From Sisyra terminalis (lineage: Eukaryota; Arthropoda; Insecta; Neuroptera; Sisyridae), in assembly GCA_958496175.1 (NCBI GenBank), contig OY292278.1, positions 52,142,001-52,206,000 on the forward strand: a stretch of DNA of 64,000 nt, written 5' to 3'. The notes under the pieces were generated by a model, which was given only the letters and a program-made list of their open reading frames with translations, searched no databases and was not told the origin of the DNA. The translations under genes and the position numbers were made by a program. The first letter of the stretch is position 1. Every line of letters starts with the position of its first letter. This document shows positions 8,733-18,565 of the stretch, in pieces.

Positions 8733-11700
8733 CTGCACAGCGTCATAGAAAGATTTTTACAATCCAAAGGTACGTTTTCCAACTGATTTCTCATAAACGC
8801 GCCATAAGTACCTACTTTGTGGATGTACGCCAAAATGTTTCTTTTATATTATAGATGAACTTTTTTTTCTTGTTCAACCTAAAAAAATAGTTTTAAATTT
8901 CCATTCTATTACATAGTATCATGTACCAGAAAACTTATTACCTCAAAAGCCTTTTGTCGTCAACTCTCTGCTTACTTTAAGCGTAATTATGGTTGTCTAC
9001 GAGAAACTTAAATTGGAGAAAAACTTGAGTGATAGTTTTGCACATCCACATCCACATTATTACTTTCATTCCATGGGGGGAGCAAGATAGTAAAGTTGGG
9101 AACAGAAGCGTACGAAAAAAAGGAACAAATGGGAAGAGTGAAGACATCTTGAGATGTAAACTTCTGTTAATTCTTCTTCGCCATAATGAGTTCAGTTATC
9201 TGTATATTATTCTAATCCCCGTAGATGAACGAATAGTCAATTCTGACTTCCAATAAGCCTTAGGAGTCGACGTAGGTACTTCCAAATATCTCTAAGAAAT
9301 TATAAGAAATGACAATTTTTAATTTTACCGAAATTTATTAAAACTTATCGTTTACCTGTTTATACAATATTAACAATGCTGCTTTACATTGACCAAAAAC
9401 GTAGCAAGAAAAAATCCACGGGAAATTAAAAAATATGCAAACATATTAAACTGGGTACCTAGTTCCTATAAAGTCAGAGCATTGTCAGATATTGTGAGTT
9501 GAAACTTATTTACATTTATTATCATACCTATTAGTTTATGTCATTGCCATCAAGTTCATCATTAATTTGAGAACACTGAAACTGCGTACTTACACCAAAC
9601 TGTCTAAGAAGTTGGCTTTTTCTTTTCGGATACCACCAGGTTGATTTCCCCCTCTCTTTGCATTTATTCTCCGTATTACTCCGTACGTTTTAATTAGCTT
9701 CACAAAATAATCAAATAGTTGGTAAGACGTTTTCTAAATGACTCCACAAATCTGCACAGAAAAAGTACTTAATTTAGAATTATTATTAAATTTTGTTATA
9801 AAATATTAATCGAAGATCCCAATGACATATTTTACGGTTCAACGATAACTGCTTCCTTCAATTCCTAGATACATTGAATCTGCACAGAAAAAAGAATCAT
9901 TAATTTCTATATTTAAAACTTAAACTAAATTTTCTAAAGCTAAGCTTATAAAACTAATGATCTATCTACGTATATATATATATATATATATATATATAAG
10001 TTATTAACGAAAAAGATCTCACATAATATAATATAAACCCCAAATATAAAAATAATTTCATGTAGGTATTAGTATAAAATAATTTCAAGATAGAGAATAC
10101 GTTTTTAGAGTACTAGATAAGAGAAATAGGCTTTTAAGGGTAGGTAGGGCAGAGGTTTTGAATCTATAAAGTGAACATTTCGTGTTCGTATTATCGTTTT
10201 ATAAATTTAATGATTGCAAAGGACTGAACGACGTGGGTCGCAGTTTTGAATCGACTATTTATCAATTGTAAGTTCAGCTATTGCACAAATGCATATATCT
10301 AAGCCAATATATAATATTAAATTTAGTATAATGTTACAAGTTGTTAATGTTATAAAACAACTTATAAAAATTGAAACCCAAACAAGAGGTATTAAATGTT
10401 TCTATCTAAATAATACCTAAGCCTAGTTTCAATTGATTTAAAGTAGTATTAGTTTCCCGTGAAATATTGGGGTCAAAAGAATAATAGAGATAAAGTATAA
10501 CTAAGCTATAGATAGGATTTGATAACGATGACTGGTATTAGGTAATAATAAGAAGCTTGATGGCTTGAATGGCTGAAGAAGAAGGAATTTCAATAGTTTC
10601 GTCATGTCTTGAATTGCTCATCTAATCAATTCTTCCGACTGCAATCATTCCAAGAGAATATCTGCAAAGAAAATAAAATTTAATTAAAGCAAAAAAATAA
10701 GGTTTTTAAATTCTTCATTTCTTGAGGGCCAACGTGCTAACACATCTCTTTGAATTCTTTCACATTGACAATCCATCGAATCTGCACAGACAAAACAACA
10801 TTTAATCTCTTCAAATCAGTTGAATATAAAAACTTAAAATTAATAAAAAACTACGTAAAGACAATAACAATAAAGCTAAGATAATATTATAACTGAACTA
10901 TTTTGGATAGGTAGGCGACGCTAAGCTAACAATATAAGAATTCCCATTGTTCTATTATTTTTTTTTAAAACATTCAAGGGGGAGAGGGTGGTTGTTTTGA
11001 ATTAATTTTCATAACTTGGCGATTGATATAGAGGTCGGCTCCATTATCAATTGTTCCGCAAAAATCTGTAACAGAAAAAAATAATCAAAAACTAAAGACA
11101 ATTTGGTTTCGTTTCTTCATTTCTTCAGATTTTCCCGTGACCATTGCATCTGCACTGAAAAAAAAAACACAATTAAAAAATGGAATTTGAATTTTTAAAA
11201 TAAAATCAAAATATAAAAATAAACATTCAGAAATAAAACATTTGATAAAAATACATATATCCAATAGAAATACAAGTAAATCTAAGAATTGTTTCCTCAA
11301 AAAAATAATACAATAAAAATTGAAATAACTAGAAGAGAACATAAGATTGATCTCATGTCACAGGTAGGTGTTTCAATCGAATAAAAAAAATATGATAACG
11401 TATTGATATCTCTGATATAGGCTGTCAGGGTAAGGGATGTTAGATATTATTTAGACTAAATAGGGTCTTAATTATCTAAATCCACAGCATGGGCTGTAGA
11501 TTTGATTTAATTTTTACAAATTGTATGATTAGTGTATATTTGGTTTCAAATATTCAATCGTTTCACAATTCTACAACGACAAATGTATTTAGAACTTAAT
11601 AGTGTAGAGTAGCAGTAATATATAATATAATCCTTCGATGGAATAATAAAGTCAGCAATCAATCGGTAGCATCTTAATGTATTGATAGTAAATTTCACTC

Positions 11701-11887
11701 CATGGCTCTCAGCGATAGTTCAGTTCAAAATTCATGTCAATTGAGGAACTCTTAATTATTTGAGATTGATTCCATTCATCATTATGATCATTAATATTGC
11801 TATTTCCAAAGATCTTATTGATTATTACATATTATGTGTTCCATACATATCCACTCTCCATCCTCATTGAACAGAAATGCACCAAAT
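8692..11887 (-). CDS. Locus B and microexon tract (unit 1)
   Basis: A 3.2 kb minus-strand stretch with at least ten short open pieces preceded by pyrimidine-rich AG acceptors. Five pieces share almost the same junction, TCTGTGCAG|AT or a one- or two-base variant (11149, 10781, 10661, 9879, 9751), and 11887, 11065 and 10163 also begin AG|AT. The frame usually opens at the third base, meaning the exons would share splice phase. At its low-coordinate end lies locus B, a diverged paralogue of loci A and C. Whether the tract is one gene, or the 3' part of the gene starting at locus C, cannot be decided by reading. Products are unrecognised. Confidence 0.45.
9008..9163 (-). CDS. Locus B exon with WNESNN core (unit 1)
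   Basis: Possible acceptor GAAGAATTAACAG, then 51 open codons starting KFTSQDVFTLPICSFFSYAS and containing PPWNESNNVDVDVQNYHSSF. The WxESNN segment aligns with WVESNNAEMQ in loci A and C. Unit 2 carries 12 extra bases inside (24721-24735 region) that replace D by EYTKI and leave the frame open, which supports translation. Downstream of SSFSP locus B is one base out of frame relative to locus C and soon hits a stop, so the end of the exon differs or is broken. Confidence 0.5.
   Translation of the reverse strand, partial: KFTSQDVFTLPICSFFSYASVPNFTILLPPWNESNNVDVDVQNYHSSFSPI
9164..9593. other. Interval between locus B exons
   Basis: Mostly AT-rich, intron-like. It holds a short possible acceptor GACTTTATAG near 9470 and a GTTTCAG near 9580, but no open piece longer than about 12 codons next to a donor. 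Confidence 0.5.
9594..9733 (-). CDS. Long coding-like exon, unit 1
   Basis: Forty-six uninterrupted codons starting KTSYQLFDYFVKLIKTYGVI and continuing RRINAKRGGNQPGGIRKEKA then NFLDSL, ending exactly at a consensus donor GGT|GTAAGTACG. The piece follows a possible acceptor GTCATTTAG, itself just downstream of TTTTTCTGTGCAG|AT at 9751. It is basic and glycine-rich in the middle; I do not recognise the family. It is the clearest exon in the middle tract because an open frame of this length and residue mix runs straight into a strong donor. Copies at 25285-25424, 41044-41183 and 56796-56935. Confidence 0.55.
9971..9998. repeat. (TA)n microsatellite
   Basis: About fourteen TA dinucleotides between two putative exons. 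Equivalent tracts start near 25662, 41421 and 57174 and differ little in length. Confidence 0.9.
10105..10163 (-). CDS. Exon piece SKPLPYLPLKAYFSY
   Basis: The acceptor CACTTTATAG|AT is followed from the third base by SKPLPYLPLKAYFSYLVL and a stop. Same AG|AT junction and phase as the neighbouring pieces. Confidence 0.35.
10207..10254 (-). CDS. Exon piece SIQNCDPRRSVLCNH
   Basis: Possible acceptor TTGATAAATAG, then 15 codons and a stop. Its ATTCAAAAC start recurs at the next piece (10163) and, as AATTCAAAAC, near 10997, suggesting serial duplication of small exons. Confidence 0.3.
   Translation of the reverse strand, partial: SIQNCDPRRSVLCNH
10538..10621 (-). CDS. Open piece MSNSRHDETIEIPSSS
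   Basis: Twenty-seven codons starting MSNSRHDETIEIPSSSAIQA and ending in a stop, preceded by a possible acceptor GAAGAATTGATTAG. It lies just downstream of the TTTGCAG|AT acceptor at 10661, whose own AT-phase frame stops quickly. Unit 4 replaces Q by K near its end. Confidence 0.35.
   Translation of the reverse strand: MSNSRHDETIEIPSSSAIQAIKLLIIT
10684..10781 (-). CDS. Exon piece SMDCQCERIQRDV
   Basis: Acceptor TTTTGTCTGTGCAG|AT, then 31 open codons starting SMDCQCERIQRDVLARWPSR. A GTGTTAG after QRD may be the donor, in which case only the first dozen codons are exonic. Two cysteines one residue apart. Confidence 0.45.
10974..11065 (-). CDS. Exon piece FCGTIDNGADLYINRQ
   Basis: The acceptor TTTCTGTTACAG|AT is followed by a frame open for 29 codons, starting FCGTIDNGADLYINRQVMKI. 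Units 2 and 4 have T for I in the LYIN segment. The exon likely ends near the GTTATG after NRQ. Confidence 0.4.
11085..11149 (-). CDS. Exon piece after TGCAG|AT, acceptor polymorphic
   Basis: The frame from the third base reads AMVTGKSEEMKKRNQIVFSF then stop. The acceptor is CAGTGCAG in units 1 and 3 but CTGTGCAG in units 2 and 4. No convincing donor is seen inside, so the boundaries are uncertain. Confidence 0.3.
11815..11887 (-). CDS. Exon piece after TTTCTTTCAG|AT
   Basis: A good acceptor is followed by a 23-codon frame FGAFLFNEDGEWICMEHIIC. The alternative phase, matching the other AG|AT exons, reads LVHFCSMRMESGYVWNT. A GTAATA close to the end may be the donor. Confidence 0.4.
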
Positions 11888-13049
11888 CTGAAAGAAACTG
11901 GTTTTATAATGTTACCAAATCGAAATTTAGATTTGAAGGAAATATTGGTATTCCAGAGATATGATTACACAATCATCTTCTTTAAAAGTTTAGTACAAAT
12001 ATCTGAAAATTCCTATGAAAGTCGTAACTGTTGAAAAATTGCCAAAATAAACACATCTCTTACTATCATATTTGAATACCCTATTGTTATTCCATGTTAA
12101 ATTTATTGACTCTAAAAACTGATTGTTGTAACGTTCCCATTAATTCCAATCTATTGTTGTGTTCTTTAAAACTTGCTAACTGCCCTATACTCTAATACAA
12201 AGTAATCAGATAATTTGAAAACAGGAAAAATAATAGTCCAAATAGAACATGCATATCTAACCTGTGCAATTCGTCAACCCATTTTCTGCTATAATTTGTC
12301 GATAAAAGTTGAATATAACAATGTCCAGTATTCCACAAATACACAAACTATATTTAAACATAATAGTTGGTAATTTTTATAATAAAAAACTTACTATGTA
12401 CCACTAAAATAAATACATGAAGTTACTTAAGTAAAAACGAGTCAAAATCACCAATATGTCTGCTGTTGAAAACAATTCTTTTTTTGTTTTCAAACAACAA
12501 TTGTTACATATATGATTTAATTATTTTTTTCAAATACGAATTAACAAAAAACTTGGCGAAAATCAAATGTTCTATTAATAAAATGAATTTTAAAACACAA
12601 TTTTTCTATTTCTATAAGAAAAATTTAAAGAAAAACGAGTTTTTCAGTAAAAAAATTGTTTGTTGAAAAAAGTCGGTAATGTAGTTACCAGAATTTCATA
12701 AGAAGCTGATTCAAATATTCCTATTGTGATATATTCCTATTGACTTGGGTTACATAATTTGATTGAAACTATAACTATTATTAAATCTATATGGATACTG
12801 TAAGTTTTATAGTAACTGTAAATAAATTTAAAATTAATTTTCCCCTAGCCTATAATAGAACGCGTATGCCTATCGTATAACTTTCACGAAATACTATCGT
12901 CTTCCTATATACAATATCCATGATTAATGATGTTTTACTTATGTGAAAAAAACGATAAACTATGGTTGAGTTGAGTTTGAATAATACCTATGCTTTGCAA
13001 ATGTACTGCTTTAGAGCAGTTTTTGGTGTCGAATGCATATCTTTCACAC
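11888..13049. other. AT-rich interval between the middle tract and locus C
   Basis: No firm feature. One possible 25 nt minus-strand microexon ends at CACAG|GTTAGA near 12261, and an asparagine/lysine/phenylalanine-rich plus-strand frame near 12466-12666 looks like composition noise. Recurs in the other units. Confidence 0.5.
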
Positions 13050-13102
13050 CAGTCCAAAAATCTTCAAATGAAATCTCCATTCGCGGAAAGAATCAAGGAA
13101 CA
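13050..13102 (-). CDS. Locus C exon FLDSFREWRFHLKIFGL
   Basis: Strong acceptor TTATTTTTTTCTTTTAG, two bases, 17 codons FLDSFREWRFHLKIFGL, donor CTG|GTGTGAAAG. Clean on both sides and 53 nt long, a good microexon candidate. I do not recognise the peptide. Confidence 0.5.
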
Positions 13103-15346
13103 CTAAAAGAAAAAAATAACATTTGAGATTGATTGCATGAATTCAATCTTATAAGCCTTATGAAGAAACGATCAACTAATAATGTTTATAGATAAAATAA
13201 TAAAAATATATTATAACAAGAAGCTAGAATTTATAGCAGAAAAGAGGACAGTTGAAATTGTAATAAAATATTTAGTCATAAAAATTTTAAATTTTTAATC
13301 ATATTATGCCGCATTAATCTTTTTTCCGTCTAGCATATATTAGGTACATTTTACCGAACTGTTCAGATAAATACAGATGAACTAATAATTTTTCACGATT
13401 AATTCTTTGTAACATAAACTACATACAATAATAAAATTATCCATATCAACCAGTAGGTACCTACTAATGTAAATTAGTAAATAATTTCAACTTACATACT
13501 TGAATATTGTCTCCTTATTGTTAATGAAATGACTTTCTAAGTACTACTGAATGCACTTTTTCTGATTTTTCCTGTAGATACTACTGCGGTGTTGCATGTA
13601 ACTGGTTACTTAAACGGTGTCCAACGTTATTCTGACATTCATTAGAATTCATTACTTCGGTCTATACCTTCGACCAATAGTTGAGTTCTAATTTTCTGAA
13701 TCCATGTACCTATCCTGTATTCCAAGATTCGTTCGAAAAGCGTTTTCACTACAGGCCATTTTTTTGTGGATGTACACCAAAACTTAGCATTTATACGTAA
13801 AGAGTTTTTGTCTTTCATTTCCAACTAACTAAAACAAATATTTTTTTAATATTGTAATCTACTGTTACTATGTTCCAAAGGTTTTCATACTTACTTACCA
13901 CAAACAAAAGCTGATTGCCTTTAGACATCTATCATTTAACTTTGATGCAGTTGCCTCCAGGGGACTTGAAGTGAAGTAAAACTTGAAGTAATCTCACAAA
14001 ATCTTGGTCAATTTTTTACATCATACTGTCGTAGGTAGTAGTAGTATCATTAATTTCATCTTAGGACTCCAAAAAAAAGGCGAGGACAGCAACGTGCAAA
14101 AGCAAGAACCGAAGAAGGTTGGTCGTATGAAAGCTGGTCCAGTTTTAATCGTAACGAATTCGGTTTGTTGTCCAATAGATACAGCAGTTTCTTGATGGCA
14201 TCGCATGCATGGCCGTTTCCAAGGAACTCGAATTGGGGAAAAACTTGGGAACATTGTTCACTATCCTCCTGCATTTCCGCATTATTACTTTCGACCCATG
14301 TCTTGGATTAGTACTTGAGGATAGTAGTTTGTAGAACTTCGTTGGTACCAAATCTTCATCATCTGATCCGTGCAGTAATATGAACCTGGTAACTAAACAA
14401 AGAGTCAATATTCCTGATTCCAGTACGGTACCTACCTACTACCAAATGGTTCCATTATTGAAATTATTGGAATTATTTAAAATAACTTTTCAATGTTGAC
14501 GTCAAACATAAGGGGCAATATTTCATAAACCCTAAGATTAAGTCAATAAAACATACATTGATATTGTTCGAATATCTAATATATTAAGTGTAATAACTAT
14601 ACCACATGCAAAACCAATAAGTAGCACTTATTTGTGTTCCATTGTTACCTACTTTGGGAAATTTCAATACCAATTTCGGAAATATAATAATGCAATCGAT
14701 TAAATCTAATCAAACAATGACAATTAACAACAAAATTTTAAGGGAACAATTAAGAGAAAATTACTTTTTACTTATGCATGAAAAACCAACCTCAATACAG
14801 TACAGTGCAATTTTTATCGATCGACAATTTGAAAAATTTACGTACAGTTTTCCATTTTCATATTCTAATGGATGCACCAAACACTCAACTATCATTATGC
14901 ATATTAATTTCTTTATAAATTGGGAAATTTAATTAATAATGCACAAAATTCATTGCAACTTGGTCGACCAAAACAACAGGTGATTTATAGTTGTTTATGT
15001 TCATTATAAGTACGCATGTCAAACTCAAAAGTGTGGTTATTTTCAAATTTTCATTTTTGCTAAAGGAAGTGATTTGAGTTTAATAATTAAAGAATAACGT
15101 TATTTTATTACAACGAACGTTGGTTTAATTTAATATTTCTTATTATTTTATGGAACGAATTACACTTAGTAATGTATAGAATAGAGTTACTGGATAGATA
15201 TAAAGTAATAAAGTCAACTTTTATTTTCTAACGTGTGTAGATGATATCGTACGTATGTATGCGTATTAATAGTAAAATAAGTAGATGAGATCGATGAGAT
15301 GCAAGTATGAGAGAGAAATGAATAGTATCATAAACCTTTCCAACAT
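13050..15346 (-). CDS. Locus C, multi-exon secreted-protein-like gene (unit 1)
   Basis: Paralogue of locus A's 5' half, minus strand. It starts with a signal-peptide-like exon (ATG 15346). A region open in overlapping frames (14056-14408), the exon at 13642-13824 after a 74 bp intron, an exon ending at 13500 and an exon at 13050-13102 follow. Homology to A covers about 13640-15420 against 4480-5900, with roughly 250 bp extra in C at 15000-15240 and about 100 bp extra at 14118-14220. Frames agree with A around FWCTSTK and WVESNN. A stop in the exon ending at 13500 argues that this copy may be partly degenerate or spliced differently. No 3' end is seen; transcription may continue into the 8.7-11.9 kb tract. 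Confidence 0.45.
13642..13824 (-). CDS. Locus C exon with FWCTSTK core
   Basis: Sixty open codons from LEMKDKNSLRINAKFWCTST to a stop; the exon probably ends earlier at ATAG|GTACAT after LEYR. It aligns with locus A's VKFWCTSTKNGF...TLFERIQE. The GTTAAGT donor-like site of A is changed to GCTAAGT here, so the short-exon alternative of locus A is not available in C. Confidence 0.5.
   Translation of the reverse strand: MEMKDKNSLRINAKFWCTSTKKWPVVKTLFERILEYRIGTWIQKIRTQLLVEGIDRSNEF
13825..13898 (-). other. 74 bp intron in locus C
   Basis: Donor TTTGTG|GTAAGTAAG and acceptor TTTTAGTTAG|TTGG on the minus strand, same length and place as the locus A intron. Confidence 0.65.
14056..14307 (-). CDS. 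Locus C central exon, WVESNNAEMQ frame
   Basis: Open for 83 codons, containing SKTWVESNNAEMQEDSEQCS, then QVFPQFEFLGNGHACDAIKK and LLYLLDNKPNSLRLKLDQLS. This is the longest plausible coding frame of the unit. A single change in unit 4 (61423) is silent in this frame (CTT to CTA, Leu). Locus A has the same frame but a TAA where C has TGT, and lacks the middle third. A second frame over 14145-14408 is also open and contains GSDDEDLVPTKFYKLLSSS; its upstream part may be the preceding exon. Confidence 0.5.
   Translation of the reverse strand, partial: SKTWVESNNAEMQEDSEQCSQVFPQFEFLGNGHACDAIKKLLYLLDNKPNSLRLKLDQLSYDQPSSVLAFARCCPRLFFGVLR
15266..15346 (-). CDS. Locus C first exon, signal-peptide-like
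   Basis: ATG at 15346 with a TAA codon directly upstream in frame, then MLERFMILFISLSYLHLIDL and IYLFYY before a stop. It aligns residue by residue with locus A's first exon (shared ML-E, LF-SL, LH-ID), so the duplicated feature is a hydrophobic N terminus. Copies at 30957-31037, 46716-46796 and 62468-62548. Confidence 0.5.
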   Translation of the reverse strand: MLERFMILFISLSYLHLIDLIYLFYY

Positions 15347-15673
15347 TTACCTCCCAACATTCCCCTTATTCCCGACGACTCCTTGAATAATTCTAACGGT
15401 AAAAATAAAAGATTATCATTGCACAACGAATTGTCAGTTTTCTCTTACAAAAATAATATTATTTACAATCCCATGTAAGTATTAGTTTATTTTACAATTA
15501 TTGCAATTTTCAAAATAGTTATTGATCGTAGAAAAAGTTTTTAGGTTCAATTAAAGGCGATTTCCGATCTATTAGGTTGATTTAGAAGAAATGAGAAGTA
15601 AGTTTTGTAGGTATGTACTTGGTTTACTAGCTTATAAGTTTTTTTTAATGAACCACTACTAATTAATCATAGG
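15347..15673. promoter_or_regulatory. Presumed 5' region of locus C
   Basis: Sequence upstream (minus strand) of the locus C start. The first 75 bp or so align with the region upstream of locus A (5847-5900). No clear TATA box. In units 2-4 this region contains the 80 bp absent here, so copy 1 differs in possible promoter sequence. Confidence 0.3.
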
Positions 15674-15823
15674 AATGTAGGTATATTTAGTTGTTGTTGT
15701 TGTTGTTTTAAGATTCACTTGAAACATGGACATGAAAAAGAGTAAATGAATTGGAAGATTGGAAATATATGGTACCTATCCACCTAGATACCAGCTCATG
15801 GACTGCGTAAAGTTGAGGGAATA

Positions 15824-18335
15824 TATGAATTTTAGATAATATTCGATGCATTAAAACCAAATATGTAATTAGAATTTTGATTAAACATCAACTTGTCGAG
15901 TAATTAGCGTTTTTAGGCCACTTTCATAAGCCTACATACGGCTTTCATTGTTTGAATTTTGAGAACTTTTGCGAACCGATATTACCGCTGCCTGACAACA
16001 AAACGCTGAACTATTTTGGAAGCCACGCCCACTTGTATGTAGAACTGGTTTGTGTCTTGGATAAGTGCTAGATACAAACCAAAGTGGGCGTGGCTTTCAA
16101 AATAGTTCAGCGTTTTGTCGTCAGGTTTGAAGAAGGGGGTCTGTCATTATCGTCATTTAAGGTCAAACATTTCAGACATTTAAGGATGATTTTCTTTATG
16201 CCATGTAATGATTGGGATATCAAATGAAAGCTAATTAAATACTCTATTGATTTATATAAAAAAACAGCCAATATGTCTAAACGATGACATTGAAATTTGA
16301 TTTTCCGTCAGCGACTACTTCCCTTTCTGACATTTAAGGGTGGTTTGCCCCCCTTAATATATTGAACCCGATTATGATTGGGATATCTATTGAAAGATAA
16401 TGAATTACTCTATCGATTGACATCAAAAAAATTACCAATATCTCCAAGCAATTACTTAGAAAACTGATTTTCCTAAATCGACTTTCAACCTTTATAAAAT
16501 GTTACTTAAATCATGTGATTTCGCGTCAAAAGTAATTAAAAACATTACACTTATATAAAATTGATGGTTTACAGCTAAATTTGACACTTAAATGTTGATT
16601 AAAGGTCTACTTTTCGAGAAATAAGCGTCTAAAGGGGGTCTGTCATTATCTTCATTTAGGGCCAAAAATATCTTTATTTCTTCTCTCCTATCGCTATCAA
16701 TCGATCGATTATTAGTAAATGATACAAAATATAACATTTCTTCCACTCGAACATCATTTAAAATTGTATTTTCAACCAATTTGATTTGCATGTTTAGCGG
16801 ATGTCAAAGTTGTTTATGTTTCGCTCTATAGGCAACCCGGTGAGCATCAAAAAAACAAAATTCGACGATTTGCCCTTTTTGAACATGCCAATATTCAGTA
16901 CTCTAACTCAAATTTCGGACATTTCAGGATGATTTTCTGTATGCCATGTAATGATTGGGATATCAAATGAAAGCTAATTGATTACTCTATTGATTTATCA
17001 AAAAAAACAACCAATATATCCATACAATTACTTTAAAAATTGATTTTCCCTAGGCGACTACTACCCTTTCAGACATTAAAAGGTGCTTTGCCCCTCTTTT
17101 TTCATTGAATTCGATTATGACTGGCATATCAATGGAAAGCTAATGAGTTACTCTATCGAATAATATCAAAAAATTACCAATATCTCCAAACAATTACTTT
17201 GAAAATGGATTTTTCCTTATCGACTCTTTAGGCCCATTTAAATGCTAATTTCTCGAAAAGTAGACCTTTAATCAACATTTAAGTGTCAAATTTAGCTGTA
17301 AACCATCGATTTTATATAAGTGTAATGTTTTTAATTACTTTATACGCGAAATCACATGATTTAAGTAACATTTTATAAAGGTTGAAAGTCGATTTAGGAA
17401 AATCAGTTTTCTAAGTAATTGCTTGGAGATATTGGTAATTTTTTGATGTCAATCGATAGAGTAATTCATTATCTTTCAATAGATATCCCAATCATAATCG
17501 AATTCAATATATTAAGGGGGGCAAACCACCCTTAAATGTTAGAAAGGGATGTAGTTGCTGACGGAAAAGCAAATTTCAATGTCATCGTTTAGACATATTG
17601 GTTGTTTTTTTTGATAAATCAATAGAGTAATCAATTAGCTTTCATTTGGTATCCCAATCATTACATGACATAAAGAAAATCATCCTTAAATGTCTGAAAT
17701 TTGAGTTAGAGTACTGAATATTGGCATGTTCAAAAAGGGCAAATCGTCGAATTTTGTTTTTTTGATGCTCACCGGGTTGCCTATAGAGCGAAACATAAAC
17801 AACTTTGACATCCGCTAAACATGCAAATCAAATTGGTTGAAAATACAATTTTAAATGATGTTCGAGTGGAAAAAATGTTATATTTTGTATCATTTACTAA
17901 TAATCGATCGGTTTATAACGGTAGAAGGGAAGAAATAAAGATATTTTTGATCCTAAATGAAGATAATGACATACCCCTTCAAACCTGACAACAAAACGCT
18001 GAACTATTTTGAAAGCCACGCCCAGTTTGCCACTATGTAGAACCGGATAGAAATGGATCTTGGATAATTGTAATTAGTGGACATTAAATTAATGAAAATA
18101 CCATTTAAAACGATCGATTCATGCTTAAATTGTGTTAACTTGCATCGATAAGCTTCACTTTATCGATTTAAATCGATATTACAATCGTAAAGTAATGCTC
18201 CGAGTGAAATGGAGTTCCTTAACCTCTTATTTTAGCATACAAACAAAACGCTAATTTCTCGAAAAGTGAACGTTTAATTGAAATTCTAAGTTCATTTTCG
18301 GTTTTAATGCATCGGATATTATCTAAAAATCATAC
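15824..18335. mobile_element. Foldback-type element (unit 2)
   Basis: Copy of the unit 1 element, same arms and internal order. It amplified as part of the unit and did not insert independently, since its flanks are identical to those of the other copies. Confidence 0.8.
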
Positions 18336-18565
18336 ATTTACTTAATTTACATTGGCAAGTATTGATTTTTATCTGCGGGTGTTTGCTCGTATGTATATCA
18401 ACATGGGCAGTTTTAAAAATTGTTGTTTGTAACTTTGAACTAAACAAATAAATAGACAAATATAACAAAATATGAATAATTTATTTAAATAATTCAACAA
18501 GTTGTATGGATCCAGTAGTAGATATCGGTAGATCTCCCGTTCTCAATAAAGTTCATTAGATGGGC

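Larger units (their letters stand above)
1..15673. repeat. Tandem array unit 1 (15,673 bp)
   Basis: First complete unit of the head-to-tail array. The phase is arbitrary: I set the boundary at the first base of the window, and the same (GTT)n-containing start recurs at 15674, 31445, 47204 and 62956. Unit 1 is the shortest copy because it lacks 80 bp near its right end (junction 15531/15532) that the other complete units carry. It also lacks a 5 bp segment near 5866 present in units 2-4. The remaining sequence aligns base for base with its neighbours apart from scattered SNPs and homopolymer length changes. Confidence 0.98.

Noticed and set aside
11834..12034. 66-codon plus-strand frame
   Set aside because: Starts at a non-ATG codon and overlaps the better supported minus-strand exon with a strong TTTCTTTCAG acceptor.
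12466..12666. 66-codon plus-strand frame rich in N, K, F and I
   Set aside because: Composition noise: no ATG at the reported start, no splice or promoter context and no paralogue.
14642..14932. 96-codon plus-strand frame, the longest in the unit
   Set aside because: It starts only at TTG, is asparagine/isoleucine rich as expected of AT-rich DNA, lies opposite the A/C paralogue exons, and the aligned locus A segment (5400-5650) is full of stops in that frame.
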